A stretch of 64,000 nucleotides of DNA from Sabulicella glaciei. Lineage in GTDB: Bacteria > Pseudomonadota > Alphaproteobacteria > Acetobacterales > Acetobacteraceae. The translations under genes were made by a program, and so were the position numbers. This document shows, piece after piece, positions 1 through 9,509 of the stretch (within the stretch, counting starts at the first letter, position 1; each line of letters starts with the position of its first letter). The stretch lies in NCBI RefSeq assembly GCF_026183895.1, contig NZ_JAPFQI010000001.1, forward strand, positions 897,510 to 961,509, written 5' to 3'. Under the pieces are notes generated by a model. The model searched no databases and had not been told where the DNA came from. It worked only from the letters and a program-made list of their open reading frames with translations.

Positions 1-953
1 CTGGCAACTTGATCTCGAACTCGGTCTTCGGCGCGGTTCGGACGGGCGAGGATTTCGGTCGCTTCGCTGCGGAGTTCCGCGTTCGTGGCGCGACCTTCGA
101 GGGTGCCGGCTCTCTCGATGGCGCGCATCGCGCCTCCGCCATCCTTGAGACGCGCTACGCGCTGCGCCGCAACCTCTATGCCATCGTCGAGGGCGGCTAC
201 GAGTCGATCCACTACAAATCCGCGCCCCGCATCCGGATCGACGAGCCCGTCTGGGGCGTCGGCGTGCGTTGGGATCCGAGCCCAAACAGCATGATCATCG
301 CGCGGTACCGGCGCCGCGAAGGAGTGAACTCTCCTGTCCTGGAGGCACGGCTCGCGCTCACCGCGCGGACCACGATGTTCCTGCGGTACGACGACGGTCT
401 TGCCACGCCGTTGCAGCGCAATGCCGACCTCCTGCAGACGATCACCGTGGACGAGAACGGCCTGCCGGTGGACCGATTCAGCGGCGCTCCCCAGCCCGAT
501 CTCGGCGGTTCCGCGGTGCTGGGCCTGCAAAGCGGCGTGTTCCGCATCCGCCGTGCCCAAGCCACCATTGCGCACCGTCGTGACCGCGACAGCTTCAGCC
601 TCAACTACCGGCACGAGGGCCGCCGTCTCGTCGCGAATGATCCGGGAGTCGTCGCCTTCGGCCAGACGTCGAACTCGTTCAGCCTCACCTACAGCCGCGC
701 GGTGAACCCTCTTACCACCTTCACGGCAATCGCTGGCTATTCCCTATACGAATCACCGGGCTCCCGAGGGCAGAACGGCAGCTGGATGCTGCGCGCTTCA
801 TTCCGGCGCATTTTTTCTGACACATTGTCAGGCGCGATCGAATATCAGGTCACCGACCGGCAGACGACGCTGGCGGACTCGAGCGTCCCAATTTCACAAA
901 CTCGAAGCGGGCTGCGGAACGCGATCATAGTTTCCTTGCGCAAGACTTTCTGA
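1..953 (+). CDS. Outer-membrane beta-barrel protein of an XrtA/PEP-CTERM exopolysaccharide locus (5' end missing)
   Basis: The reading frame is open to the left edge, so only about the last 316 residues are present; the TTG at 9 is not necessarily a start. The visible part is a run of alternating polar/hydrophobic strands rich in Arg, Tyr and Gly (for example IARYRRREGVNSP and MFLRYDD) and it ends in Phe, the C-terminal signature of barrels inserted by the BAM complex. It resembles the PEP-CTERM-associated outer-membrane proteins (TIGR03016-like) that usually precede the XrtA ATPase gene, and that is exactly what follows here. A role in exporting or anchoring exopolysaccharide is inferred from context. 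Another generic beta-barrel family is possible. Confidence 0.7.
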   Translation, partial: GNLISNSVFGAVRTGEDFGRFAAEFRVRGATFEGAGSLDGAHRASAILETRYALRRNLYAIVEGGYESIHYKSAPRIRIDEPVWGVGVRWDPSPNSMIIARYRRREGVNSPVLEARLALTARTTMFLRYDDGLATPLQRNADLLQTITVDENGLPVDRFSGAPQPDLGGSAVLGLQSGVFRIRRAQATIAHRRDRDSFSLNYRHEGRRLVANDPGVVAFGQTSNSFSLTYSRAVNPLTTFTAIAGYSLYESPGSRGQNGSWMLRASFRRIFSDTLSGAIEYQVTDRQTTLADSSVPISQTRSGLRNAIIVSLRKTF

Positions 954-1005
954 ACTCCGCAGAATAGACGAAACTCTCCCTCGATTGGGACGTTTCCATA
1001 GCGGC

Positions 1006-2187
1006 ATGCTTATCGAACATTACGGGCTTCGCGCCCACCCCTTCCTGATGACGCCCGATGCCCGGCTCTTCTATGCGAGCGCCGGGCACGCAAGGGCCTA
1101 TGCCCATCTCGCCTATGGGCTTGCCCAGCGAGAGGGCTTCGTGGTCGTGACCGGTGAGGTGGGAGCCGGGAAGACCACGCTGGTCGAGCGGCTCTGCATG
1201 GAGCTGGATCCCAACCTTTTTGCGGTGGGGCGCATCGTCACCTCGCAGCTTGAAAGTGAGGATCTGCTGCGGCTCGTCGCGGATTGCTTCGGCGTCCCGA
1301 TCGAAGGGGGCAAGGCGCAGCTTCTCACCGGCATCACGCGCGCGCTTCGAGCGGGCGGCGAGGCGGGCCGGCGGCATGTGCTGATCGTGGACGAGGCCCA
1401 GGCGCTTTCGCATGGTGCGCTGGAGGAGCTTCGCATGCTCTCCAACGTGACCGAGAACGGGCGTGCCTTCCTGCAGACGGTGCTGCTCGGCCAGCCGCAG
1501 CTGCGCCAGCTTCTCGCGCGGCCGGACCTGGAGCAGCTGCGCCAGCGCATCCTCGCCTCGTATCATCTCCAGCCCCTCTCCTCCGACGAGACGCAGGCCT
1601 ATGTCGAGCACCGGCTGCGCGCCGTCGGCTGGCAGGGGCGTCCGGCCTGGGGTGCCGGGACGCTGCAAGCAGTGCACAATCATACGGGCGGCGTGCCGCG
1701 TCGGATCAACCGCCTTTGCTCACGCGTGCTCCTCGCCGGGGCGCTCGAGGGGGCGGAGGTGCTGGAGCTGGACCTCGTCGAGTCCACGGCGCAGGAACTG
1801 GAAGAGGATCTTGGCGGCAGCTTCGTCCCCGTTCCGGAACCCACCCTGGCACGTGCCGAGGCCGTGCCGCTGCATACGCCCCGCGCCGTCGAACCCCCTT
1901 CGGTTCCGCACGCGCTCCCCATGGCGCGGCACGAGGACGCCGCGCCGCCACAGCCCGAGCTTCGCGCCCAGCGCTACGAGGCCGAGCCGCCGCGCCTGAC
2001 CCGCGAAGCGCAGACCTACGTCCCCGAACAAACGCACCGCGAGCACGCCCACGCCAGCGCCGTCGCCGATCCGCGTATCGCCGCCCTCACCGACCAACTC
2101 GACACGCTTACCCGTGTCGCCGCGCGCCAGGAGCGGGTGGTGGACCGCCTCATCAACCTGTTCGCGCGTCGCAGGGCGGGGCGATGA
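1006..2187 (+). CDS. XrtA/PEP-CTERM system-associated ATPase (ExeA-like AAA protein)
   Basis: A cytoplasmic AAA-type ATPase of 393 residues. The start is placed at ATG 1006 (MLIEHYGL) because the family begins with this YGL-x-x-x-PF motif; an in-frame TTG at 985 adds seven residues of no family character. Walker A is GEVGAGKTT at residues 50-58, and Walker B VLIVDEAQ lies at about 125-132. A Pro/Glu/Arg-rich linker (about 265-350) separates the ATPase from a short C-terminal helix. It matches the TIGR03015-type ATPases of exosortase A exopolysaccharide loci, related to ExeA of type II secretion; the exact partner is unknown. The gene overlaps the next one by ATGA, so the two are translationally coupled. 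Confidence 0.88.
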   Translation: MLIEHYGLRAHPFLMTPDARLFYASAGHARAYAHLAYGLAQREGFVVVTGEVGAGKTTLVERLCMELDPNLFAVGRIVTSQLESEDLLRLVADCFGVPIEGGKAQLLTGITRALRAGGEAGRRHVLIVDEAQALSHGALEELRMLSNVTENGRAFLQTVLLGQPQLRQLLARPDLEQLRQRILASYHLQPLSSDETQAYVEHRLRAVGWQGRPAWGAGTLQAVHNHTGGVPRRINRLCSRVLLAGALEGAEVLELDLVESTAQELEEDLGGSFVPVPEPTLARAEAVPLHTPRAVEPPSVPHALPMARHEDAAPPQPELRAQRYEAEPPRLTREAQTYVPEQTHREHAHASAVADPRIAALTDQLDTLTRVAARQERVVDRLINLFARRRAGR

Positions 2188-3056
2188 GTTCCCTGAGCGA
2201 CCGCCGCGCCGCGGTGCGCCCTCGCAATGCGATGAGCGTAGACGTCGAGGATTGGTTCCAGGTTCAGGCCTTCGCCGGGACCCTGTCCCGTGACGCCTGG
2301 GAGCAATATGACCGCCGCGTCGAAGCGAGCACGGATCTCGTCCTCGGCCTCTTCGCCGCACACTCGGTTCGCGCGACCTTCTTCACCCTCGGATGGGTCG
2401 CCGACCGCCATCCCGCGCTGATCCGCCGCATCGTTGCGGCGGGGCACGAACTCGCCAGCCACGGCTATGGGCACGAACAGGTTTCCGCCATCGGCGAGAC
2501 CGCGTTCCGTGCCGACATCCGCCGCGCCAAGCAGGCGCTGGAAGATGCGGGCGGCGTCGAGGTGCGTGGCTACCGCGCCCCCACCTTCTCCATCGGCGCC
2601 CGAACCCCCTGGGCCCACACGATCCTGGCCGAGGAAGGGCACCGCTATTCCTCCTCGATCTTTCCGGTGCGGCACGACCTTTACGGTGCGCCCGACGCGC
2701 CGCGAGGCCCGCATCGCCCTTGCCCCGATGGCGTGATCGAGTTGCCAATGACGACGGTGCGCCTGGGCAACCGCAACCTGCCCTGCGCCGGCGGCGGCTG
2801 GTTTCGCCTCCTGCCCTACGGCCCTTTCCGGATGGGGTTGCGCCGCGTGAACGGGCGCGAGGCGCAGCGCGGCATCTTCTACTTCCACCCTTGGGAGGTG
2901 GACCCCGGCCAGCCGCGCGTCAGCGGGGCGCCGCGCCTGTCGCGCTTCCGCCACTACACCGGGCTCGCGCGCATGGAAGGTAAGCTGGCACGGCTGCTGG
3001 GGGATTTCGCCTGGGGCCGCATGGACGAGGTCTTCGCGGAAGAGATTGCCGGATGA
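2184..3056 (+). CDS. XrtA-associated polysaccharide deacetylase (NodB/DUF3473 type)
   Basis: A predicted carbohydrate esterase family 4 enzyme of 290 residues that would remove acetyl groups from an N-acetylated polysaccharide. The NodB motif 1 is DVEDW (residues 20-24) and the metal-binding SHGYGH (His93, His97) is present. A RGYRAPTFS motif follows, and the C-terminal FHPWEVDPGQPR stretch is typical of the DUF3473 extension of the PEP-CTERM subgroup (TIGR03006-like). ATG 2184 overlaps the ATPase stop by four bases and fixes the start, although translation from Met17 (MSVDVEDW) would also give a full catalytic domain. It has no signal peptide, so cytoplasmic or membrane-linked action on lipid-bound glycans is inferred. 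Confidence 0.88.
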   Translation: MSSLSDRRAAVRPRNAMSVDVEDWFQVQAFAGTLSRDAWEQYDRRVEASTDLVLGLFAAHSVRATFFTLGWVADRHPALIRRIVAAGHELASHGYGHEQVSAIGETAFRADIRRAKQALEDAGGVEVRGYRAPTFSIGARTPWAHTILAEEGHRYSSSIFPVRHDLYGAPDAPRGPHRPCPDGVIELPMTTVRLGNRNLPCAGGGWFRLLPYGPFRMGLRRVNGREAQRGIFYFHPWEVDPGQPRVSGAPRLSRFRHYTGLARMEGKLARLLGDFAWGRMDEVFAEEIAG

Positions 3057-4096
3057 GCATCAAAATTCGGGAGTTGGACGCGGCCAGCGCGCCAGCATGG
3101 GACGCGTTCGTCCATTCGCGTCCCGAGGCCAGTTTCTTCCATCTCTCGCCCTGGGCGAAGGTGATCCGCGACAGCTTCGGCCACGTGACCCATTACGCCA
3201 TGGCCGAGCAAGATGGCGCCGTAGTGGGCGTCCTGCCGCTGGCTCGGATGCGCACGCGCCTGTTCGGCGACACGCTCGCTTCCACGCCTTTCTGCGTCTA
3301 TGGCGGCACGGTAGCCGCCACGCCTGAGGCGGCAAGGGCGCTGGAGGATCATGCGGTCGCGCTGCGCGACCGGATCGGCTCCCCGGTGCTGGAGTTCCGC
3401 AGGCTGGAAACGGCGGATGAGGGCTGGGAGGAGCGGCCTGCCCTTTACTACACCTTCCGCAAGCCCATCGCCGTCTCCGGCGATGACGCGAAGGACATGG
3501 AGCGCAACATCCCGCGCAAGCAGCGCGCCGAGGTCCGCAAGGGTTTCAAGCGCGGCCTTTCCTCCACGAGCGATTCGAACGTCGACGCGCTGCACGCCGT
3601 CTATGCCGAAAGCGTCCGCAACCTCGGCTCGCCGGTCTTTCCGAAGCGCTACTTCCGCAACCTGACCGAGGCTTTCCCCGACGCGCACGACGTGACGACG
3701 GTCTGGCACGAAGGACGCGCCGTCGCGTCCGTCCTGTCCTTCCATTTCCGCGACCAGGTCCTGCCCTATTACGGCGGCGGCACGCGCGAGGCACGGGGGC
3801 TCTCGGCCAGCGAGGTGATGTACTGGGAAGTAATGCGACGCGCTGGAAATGAGCGTGGCGCGAAGGTCTTCGATTTCGGCCGCTCCAAATCCGGAACGGG
3901 CGCCTTCGACTATAAGAAGAACTGGGGCTTCACGGCGGAACCCCTGCACTACTGCTACCGCCTTGCGCCGGGCGCGCGGATCCCGGACAACAACCCAAAC
4001 AACCCGAAGTACCGGCTGTTGATCAAGGCCTGGAAGAAGCTGCCCATCTCGGTCGCCAACGCGGTCGGACCCTATCTCGTGCGCGGGCTGGGCTGA
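3053..4096 (+). CDS. FemAB-like GNAT-fold protein of XrtA/PEP-CTERM systems
   Basis: A 347-residue protein with the two-lobed acyltransferase fold of FemA/FemB (TIGR03019-like). The C-terminal GNAT lobe contains the conserved stretch VFDFGRSKSGTGAFDYKKNWG, near residues 280-300, typical of this subgroup. FemAB proteins transfer aminoacyl groups from aminoacyl-tRNA to a cell-wall precursor. In XrtA loci the acceptor is unproven, and addition of an amino acid to an exopolysaccharide repeat unit is a plausible inference. It overlaps the deacetylase by ATGA and the next glycosyltransferase by one base (TGATG), so all are made from one message. Confidence 0.87.
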   Translation: MSIKIRELDAASAPAWDAFVHSRPEASFFHLSPWAKVIRDSFGHVTHYAMAEQDGAVVGVLPLARMRTRLFGDTLASTPFCVYGGTVAATPEAARALEDHAVALRDRIGSPVLEFRRLETADEGWEERPALYYTFRKPIAVSGDDAKDMERNIPRKQRAEVRKGFKRGLSSTSDSNVDALHAVYAESVRNLGSPVFPKRYFRNLTEAFPDAHDVTTVWHEGRAVASVLSFHFRDQVLPYYGGGTREARGLSASEVMYWEVMRRAGNERGAKVFDFGRSKSGTGAFDYKKNWGFTAEPLHYCYRLAPGARIPDNNPNNPKYRLLIKAWKKLPISVANAVGPYLVRGLG

Positions 4097-5316
4097 TGGG
4101 GCGGCTTCTCTTCCTTGCGCATCGGATTCCCTTCCCTCCCCAGAAGGGCGAGAAGATCCGCGCCTTCCACATGCTGGCGCACTTGTCGCGCCGCCATGAG
4201 GTCGAGCTGGGCTGCCTCGTGGATGACCCGGCGGACATGGCGCATGTGGAGGCGCTGCGCGAATGGTGCTCCCATGTGGAGGCGCACCCGATCCCGCGCG
4301 GGCCCGCCGCGGCGCTGCGCGCGCTGCCGCGCTTCCGCCCTGGCCAGCCGCTTTCCCTGGCTTGGTTCCGCCACCCGGCCTTGTCCGCCTGGGTGGAGGA
4401 GGGGCTCGAGGCGCGGCGATGGAGCCGGGCGCTCGCCTATTCCTCGGCCGTCGCGCCGCTGCTGATGACGCCGGCCGCCCAGGAAGCGAGAATGCGCCGG
4501 GTGCTGGATTTCGTGGACGTCGACTCCGCGAAGTGGCGTGCCTATGCCGCCGAAACCACCGGCCCGATGCGCTGGGTCTATGCGCGCGAAGCCGAAACGC
4601 TGCTGCGCTTCGAGCGCCGCGCCGCCCTGGCCTTCGACTGCTCGATCTTCGTGTCGGAGGAGGAAGCGCGTTGCTTCGCCGCCCTGGCACCTGACACGGC
4701 GTCCCGGCTGGACCATGTGGATAACGGTGTCGAGCTGGCGCGCTTCGACCCGGAAATCGAGCATCCGGACCCGTATCCCGCCGGCCCGCCCGTGCTGGTC
4801 TTCACCGGCACCATGGATTACCGCCCGAACGTGGACGCGGTGACCTGGTTCGCGGAGGAAGCCCTCCCACTGCTGCCCGGGCTGCGCTTCGCCATCGTGG
4901 GCGCAAGCCCTGCCCCTTCGGTTCGCGCGCTCGAGCGGATCCCAAATGTGATAGTCACCGGCCCGGTGCCGGATATCCGCCCCTACATCGCCCATGCCAC
5001 AGCAGCCGTGGCGCCGCTCCGCATCGCGCGCGGCATCCAGAACAAGGTGCTGGAGGCGATGGCTATGGCCAAGCCGATCATCTGCACCCCCCAGGCCTTC
5101 GAGGGCGTGCGTGCCTTCGCGGGGCGCGACGCCCTGGTCGCACCCGATGCGGCCGGGATGGCGGCCGCAGTGCGCGAGGTGCTTGACGGCCGCCACCCCG
5201 GCCTGGGCGAGGCAGCGCGTGCTGCCGTCCTGGCGGCGCATGACTGGAAGGCCACGCTGCGCCGCCTGGATGCGGTGATGGAAGACCGGGGGCCGCCCCT
5301 GGGCCTCGCGGCCTAA
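4096..5316 (+). CDS. Glycosyltransferase of XrtA/PEP-CTERM exopolysaccharide system (TIGR03087-like, GT4 fold)
   Basis: A GT-B fold glycosyltransferase of 406 residues. The N-terminal signature FLAHRIPFPPQKGEKIR is diagnostic of the PEP-CTERM/EpsH1-associated sugar transferases. The C-terminal half carries the donor-site region (FTGTMDYRPN, then QNKVLEAMAMAKPIICTPQAFEG near residues 315-340), typical of GT4 enzymes that add a sugar from a nucleotide donor at the inner membrane. The start is coupled to the FemAB stop (TGATG). It is the last gene of the cluster before a strand switch, and only 20 bases separate its stop from that of the convergent binding protein; I see no clear terminator there. 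Confidence 0.88.
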   Translation: MGRLLFLAHRIPFPPQKGEKIRAFHMLAHLSRRHEVELGCLVDDPADMAHVEALREWCSHVEAHPIPRGPAAALRALPRFRPGQPLSLAWFRHPALSAWVEEGLEARRWSRALAYSSAVAPLLMTPAAQEARMRRVLDFVDVDSAKWRAYAAETTGPMRWVYAREAETLLRFERRAALAFDCSIFVSEEEARCFAALAPDTASRLDHVDNGVELARFDPEIEHPDPYPAGPPVLVFTGTMDYRPNVDAVTWFAEEALPLLPGLRFAIVGASPAPSVRALERIPNVIVTGPVPDIRPYIAHATAAVAPLRIARGIQNKVLEAMAMAKPIICTPQAFEGVRAFAGRDALVAPDAAGMAAAVREVLDGRHPGLGEAARAAVLAAHDWKATLRRLDAVMEDRGPPLGLAA

Positions 5317-5336
5317 GACGGTCCCCGCCGCGCCGC

Positions 5337-6302
5337 TCAGCTATCGGCGCGGATGTTGTTGTCGGTGATCACCCGGCCCCATTTGGTGATCTCGCTCTGG
5401 ATGAAGCGGGCGCATTCCTCGGGGCCGGCGGCGGTGATGTCGCAACCCTGCTCCTCGATGCGGTTCTTCACGTCAGGCTCGTTCAGGACGCGGTGAAGCG
5501 CCTCGTGCATCCTGCGCACGAGCGGTTCCGGCGTACCGGCGCGGCCCAGCATCGCCCACCAGGTCGGCGCCTCGAAGTCGCCGAAGCCCTGCTGCTGGAA
5601 GGATCGGGTGTTGGGCACGTGACGCGTCTCGCCGCGCGTGGTGACGCCGAGCGGGCGCAGCACGCCGGAGCGGATGTGCTGCGACACGATCACGACATTG
5701 GTCATGAACAGCGGCACGTGGCCCGCCACCGCGTCCTGCACGGCCGGGCCGCCGCCGCGATACGGCACATGGACGATCTTGAAGTCGCCCTGCTGCTGCA
5801 GCAGCGTCGTCGAGACATGGGCGAGGCCGCCGACCCCCGAGGTCGCGTAGTTCAGCGTGTCGGGCGCGCGCTTCGCGGCGTCCACCACTTCCTGGAAGTT
5901 TCGGTAGGGCGTGGACTGATGCGCGACCATCACCAGCGGGCCGGTGGCGACGAGGGTCGTCGGCACGAAAGCCTCCATGGTGCGGAAGGGCAGCCGCATC
6001 ACGGTCTCGTTGGTGGCCTGGGTGTCGTAGACCAGCATCCAGGTAGAGCCGTCATTCGGGGCACGCGACGCCTCGATCGCCCCGGTCGCGCCGCTGGCGC
6101 CGCCACGGTTGTCGATCACGATCGGCCGGCCCAGCACCTCGGCAAGGCGCGCCTGGAATAGCCGCGCGACCGTGTCAGTCGAGCCGCCCGGCGGCCATGG
6201 AACGATCAGCCGGAGCGGCCGGTCGGGGAAGTTCTGCGCCCGCGGCACGGAGGGGGCGAGGAGCCCCGACCCGGCGAGCGCCATGAGATGGCGCCGATTC
6301 AT
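5337..6302 (-). CDS. Bug/TctC-family tricarboxylate-type substrate-binding protein
   Basis: A periplasmic solute-binding protein of 321 residues. A signal peptide with a twin-arginine-like start (MNRRHLMALAGSG) ends near PRAQ, followed by the family opening FPDRPLRLIVPWPPGGSTDT. The start is ATG 6302, because an excellent ribosome site (GGGAGG) lies just upstream; the longer open frame to 6425 has no family character. Bug proteins bind small organic acids for TctAB-type transporters or for sensing. No tctA or tctB gene is in the window, so this is an orphan member and its ligand cannot be read from sequence. It is separate from the purA-hisZ pair upstream by 82 bases. Confidence 0.9.
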   Translation of the reverse strand: MNRRHLMALAGSGLLAPSVPRAQNFPDRPLRLIVPWPPGGSTDTVARLFQARLAEVLGRPIVIDNRGGASGATGAIEASRAPNDGSTWMLVYDTQATNETVMRLPFRTMEAFVPTTLVATGPLVMVAHQSTPYRNFQEVVDAAKRAPDTLNYATSGVGGLAHVSTTLLQQQGDFKIVHVPYRGGGPAVQDAVAGHVPLFMTNVVIVSQHIRSGVLRPLGVTTRGETRHVPNTRSFQQQGFGDFEAPTWWAMLGRAGTPEPLVRRMHEALHRVLNEPDVKNRIEEQGCDITAAGPEECARFIQSEITKWGRVITDNNIRADS

Positions 6303-6384
6303 TCCGTTCCTCCCTGAGAAAGTCTTTCGTGCCGACGATTGCGCAAGTTTCAACTTTCTTGCAACCCGACGGTCGGGCCGTGCC

Positions 6385-7674
6385 TCACCCCGCGAAGGGG
6401 TCGCGCAGCGCGATGGTGTCGTCACGGTCGGGGCTGGTGCTCAGCATCATCACCGGCGCCTCCACCAGTTCCTCGATGCGACGGATGTACTTCACCGCTT
6501 GCGCGGGAAGCTCGGCATAGGAGCGGGCACCCATGGTGGAGCCCGTCCATCCCTCAATGGTTTCGAAGACCGGCTCCGCCGCGGCCTGGGCACGCATAGC
6601 GGGCGGCAGGCGGAGCATCTCCTCGTCACCGACGCGGTAGCCCACGCAGATCTTCAGTTCCGGCAGCCCGTCCAGCACGTCCAGCTTGGTGAGGACGAGG
6701 CCCTGCACCCCGCCGAGCTTCACCGCCTGCCGCACCATGGCAGCGTCGAACCATCCGCAGCGCCGCGGGCGTCCCGTCACGGTGCCGAATTCGCGCCCGC
6801 GCTCGCCCAGGCGGCGGCCGATCTCGTCATGGAGCTCGCTCGGGAAGGGGCCGGAGCCGACGCGCGTCGTGTAGGCCTTGGCGATGCCGAGCACGAGGCC
6901 GATCGCGTCCGGCCCGATTCCTGCCCCGGCGGCGGCGTTGCCGGCGACGGTGTTGGAGGAGGTCACGTAGGGATAGGTGCCGTGGTCCACGTCCAGCATC
7001 ACGGCCTGTGCGCCCTCGAACAGGATGCGCCGCCCGTCGCGCCGCGCCTCGTCCAACCGCTCCCACACCGGCTCGCTGTAGGGGAGAAGCTCGGGCGCCA
7101 GCGCCAGCAGCTTGTTCAGCAGGTCGCGCTTGCTGAACTCCTGCGCGCCCAGGCCGCGCAGCAGCGAGTTGTGGTGCAGCAGCAACTCGTCGAGCTTTGC
7201 GGAAAGCGTCTCCGGCTCCGCGAGGTCGCAGAGGCGGATGGCGCGGCGGCCCACCTTGTCCTCATAGGCCGGGCCGATGCCGCGCCCGGTGGTGCCGATC
7301 TTGTCCTCACCGCGCGCCGCCTCGCGCGCTCGGTCCAGCGCCGGGTGCAGCGGCAGGATGAGCGGCACGTTGTCGGCGACGCGGAGGTTGTGCGGCCCCA
7401 CGTCGAGCCCCTGCCCGCGCACCTTGGCGATCTCGCCGAGCAGCGCATCCGGGTCGAGCACGACGCCATTGCCGATGATGCCTAGTTTGCCGCGCACCAC
7501 TCCGGACGGCAGCAGGGAAAGCTTGTAGGTCTGGTCACCCACCACAAGCGTGTGCCCGGCATTGTGGCCGCCCTGGAAGCGCACGACGATGTCGGCCCGG
7601 CTCGCCAGCCAGTCCACTACCTTGCCCTTGCCTTCGTCGCCCCACTGGGCGCCGATCACCGCGACATTGGCCAT
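6385..7674 (-). CDS. purA: Adenylosuccinate synthetase
   Basis: Catalyses the GTP-dependent joining of IMP and aspartate to adenylosuccinate, the first step from IMP to AMP. The product is 429 residues, the normal length. The start [18 protein letters not shown] gives the GTP-binding GDEGKGK loop with catalytic Asp13, and His41 in GGHNAGHT at the canonical positions. Later motifs include [14 protein letters not shown]-type base-recognition segments and the C-terminal [11 protein letters not shown] 7672-7674 overlaps the hisZ stop by one base (TGATG), so purA is translationally coupled to hisZ. The hisZ-purA pairing is common in proteobacteria and links histidine and purine synthesis, which share ATP/AICAR chemistry. 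Confidence 0.98.
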   Translation of the reverse strand: MANVAVIGAQWGDEGKGKVVDWLASRADIVVRFQGGHNAGHTLVVGDQTYKLSLLPSGVVRGKLGIIGNGVVLDPDALLGEIAKVRGQGLDVGPHNLRVADNVPLILPLHPALDRAREAARGEDKIGTTGRGIGPAYEDKVGRRAIRLCDLAEPETLSAKLDELLLHHNSLLRGLGAQEFSKRDLLNKLLALAPELLPYSEPVWERLDEARRDGRRILFEGAQAVMLDVDHGTYPYVTSSNTVAGNAAAGAGIGPDAIGLVLGIAKAYTTRVGSGPFPSELHDEIGRRLGERGREFGTVTGRPRRCGWFDAAMVRQAVKLGGVQGLVLTKLDVLDGLPELKICVGYRVGDEEMLRLPPAMRAQAAAEPVFETIEGWTGSTMGARSYAELPAQAVKYIRRIEELVEAPVMMLSTSPDRDDTIALRDPFAG

Positions 7675-8825
7675 CACACGGTCTCCGTGGTCTTGAGGGG
7701 GATGGCGGCCTCGCCATCCCATTCGTGGGTGCAGCGCAAGGCGGCCGCTGTGTCGGTCGCGGAGAGCGCCGCAACGGTGGCGAAGCCCGCCTCGCGGAGG
7801 CGCTCGCCCGCCTCGGCGGGGGTGCCCATGGGCAGGAAGCAGCGTCGGCGGCGCGCGCCGTCCGGTGCGGCGCGCAGCACCGCATCCGCATAAAGTGTCA
7901 TGCCCGTCGCCGGTTCGTCATGCGCGGCGAGATAACGCCCGCCGCGTGCCAGCTCCCCGGTCATTCCTGGGCCGAACAGGGTGAAGGCGACCCCGACATG
8001 GTACTGGAAGCCCCGGAACTCCACCGGATCAAGGGTGATGCGCAGCCCCGGGGCGCGCGCGGCGATGGCGCGCACGACAGAAAGCGCGTTCTCGGCGATG
8101 GGGCGGGCGGATTCCGGAAGGCGGGCCGGATCCAGCGCCGCCACCGCCTCCCGCGCCGGCCCAGCGGCGGCAAGGAACTCCGGCAGCAACGCGGCAATCG
8201 GGCCGCGTCCCTCGACCATCGCGGCCACGTCGGCGGCGTCCTTGCGGTCCAGCGCGCGGGCGAGGCGCCCGGCCAGGGGCTCGATGATGCCGGCCGCCTC
8301 GATCAGGGCCTGGGCCATGCGGGGCAGGCCCACATCCAGCGAGATCCCCTGGATGCCAAGGCGCGACACCGCCTCCACCGCCACCAGGGCGACTTCGGCG
8401 TCGGCCTCCGGCGCGGCGCCGCCGATCATTTCGATCCCCGCTTGGCGCAGCTGGCGCGCGGGGGCCAACTCGGAGCCGCGCACGCGCAGCACCTGCCCGG
8501 CGTAGCACAGGCGCAGCGGCCGCCCCTGCCCTGCCAAGCGCGTGGCCGCGAGGCGGGCGACCTGCGGGGTCATGTCGGCCCGCAACCCCATCATGCGCTG
8601 GCTCACCGGGTCCATGAGGCGAAAGGTCTGCTCGGCCACGGCGGCGCCCGAGCCCGCGAGCAGCCCCTCCTCGAATTCCAGCAAGGGCGGGGTGACGCGC
8701 TCGTAGCCGTGGCGGGCAAAGCTCTCCATCAGCGCCTCGACCAGCACGGCTTCACGCTCCGCCTCTGGGGGCAGCAGGTCCATGAGTCCCGCGGGCAACA
8801 GGGCGGGGTTGGGGGCTTCGCTCAT
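7674..8825 (-). CDS. hisZ: ATP phosphoribosyltransferase regulatory subunit
   Basis: HisZ is a class II histidyl-tRNA-synthetase-like protein without charging activity that makes the short form of HisG active and feedback-sensitive in the first step of histidine synthesis. The 383-residue product shows the expected N-terminal [11 protein letters not shown] segment, class II motif 2-like [11 protein letters not shown] and [13 protein letters not shown], but lacks the C-terminal anticodon-binding domain of true HisRS. I chose ATG 8825 ([11 protein letters not shown]) over the longer frame to 8864 because the extension is Pro/Gly-rich and unlike the family. hisG is not in the window. It is divergent from the small lipoprotein gene, with 77 bases between them. 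Confidence 0.95.
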   Translation of the reverse strand: MSEAPNPALLPAGLMDLLPPEAEREAVLVEALMESFARHGYERVTPPLLEFEEGLLAGSGAAVAEQTFRLMDPVSQRMMGLRADMTPQVARLAATRLAGQGRPLRLCYAGQVLRVRGSELAPARQLRQAGIEMIGGAAPEADAEVALVAVEAVSRLGIQGISLDVGLPRMAQALIEAAGIIEPLAGRLARALDRKDAADVAAMVEGRGPIAALLPEFLAAAGPAREAVAALDPARLPESARPIAENALSVVRAIAARAPGLRITLDPVEFRGFQYHVGVAFTLFGPGMTGELARGGRYLAAHDEPATGMTLYADAVLRAAPDGARRRRCFLPMGTPAEAGERLREAGFATVAALSATDTAAALRCTHEWDGEAAIPLKTTETV

Positions 8826-8902
8826 CACGGGCCGCTGTGTGGCAGGGCCGGGCGGGTGCGACAAGACAGGCGCCCGGCGCGTTCCTCGTGCAGGATGCGC
8901 CG

Positions 8903-9439
8903 ATGAAGACCCGATTCCTCCCCTTCCTCCTCCTCGCTGCCTGCGCCCAGGACCCGGTGACGGACTACCTCGGCGGCTTCGGCGACCCGCTCCGGGGCGC
9001 TGCGCTCTACGCGCCGCGCAACCTCGGCGACACCTCCGTCTATGCCGGCGATCCGGCCGGCGCGGCGATGGCCGCGGCGCAGATGGAGTTCCTGGCGCGG
9101 TCCTTCACCACCGATCCGGTGCGCGGCCCGTCCATGAGCCCGACCCTCCAGCCCCTGCTCGAAGCAGGGCGCGACGAGATGCGCGGCTATCTCGGCATCG
9201 CCCGGGGCGCACCCGGCGAAGCCACCGAGCGCCGGCTGCGCGGCGCCTCGGAGGCGTTGCGGGCGGGGGACGAGGCGGCGGCCCGCGCGGCGCTCTCCGA
9301 GCCCGGCATCTTCACGGCCGGGGCGGCGGGAACGCTGGCGCGCCTCGCGGCGATGCCGGCCCTGCCCCGGGTTCGCGAGGCGGCCGGTGCCGTGAACGCG
9401 GAGCTCGCGCGCCTCGACCGGCCCAGCCGCTTCCGCTGA
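8903..9439 (+). CDS. Small putative lipoprotein of unknown function
   Basis: A 178-residue protein I do not recognise. It begins with a very short signal sequence MKTRFLPFLLLAAC, with a lipobox-like LAAC at residues 11-14, which suggests lipidation at Cys14 and attachment to a membrane facing the periplasm. The rest is Ala/Arg/Glu-rich and predicted mostly helical, without Cys or recognised motifs. The start ATG 8903 was chosen because it is the only one that produces this signal; the open frame runs upstream to 8837. It lies divergently from hisZ and 70 bases upstream of a metallothionein gene. Coding is supported by consistent high third-position GC over the whole frame. Confidence 0.65.
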   Translation: MKTRFLPFLLLAACAQDPVTDYLGGFGDPLRGAALYAPRNLGDTSVYAGDPAGAAMAAAQMEFLARSFTTDPVRGPSMSPTLQPLLEAGRDEMRGYLGIARGAPGEATERRLRGASEALRAGDEAAARAALSEPGIFTAGAAGTLARLAAMPALPRVREAAGAVNAELARLDRPSRFR

Positions 9440-9509
9440 GTGCCGGTTTCGCTTGCCGGCGCGCCGCGCCCCGGCGCAGCATCCTGCGCGACGGCAAGAG
9501 GAGCCTGCC

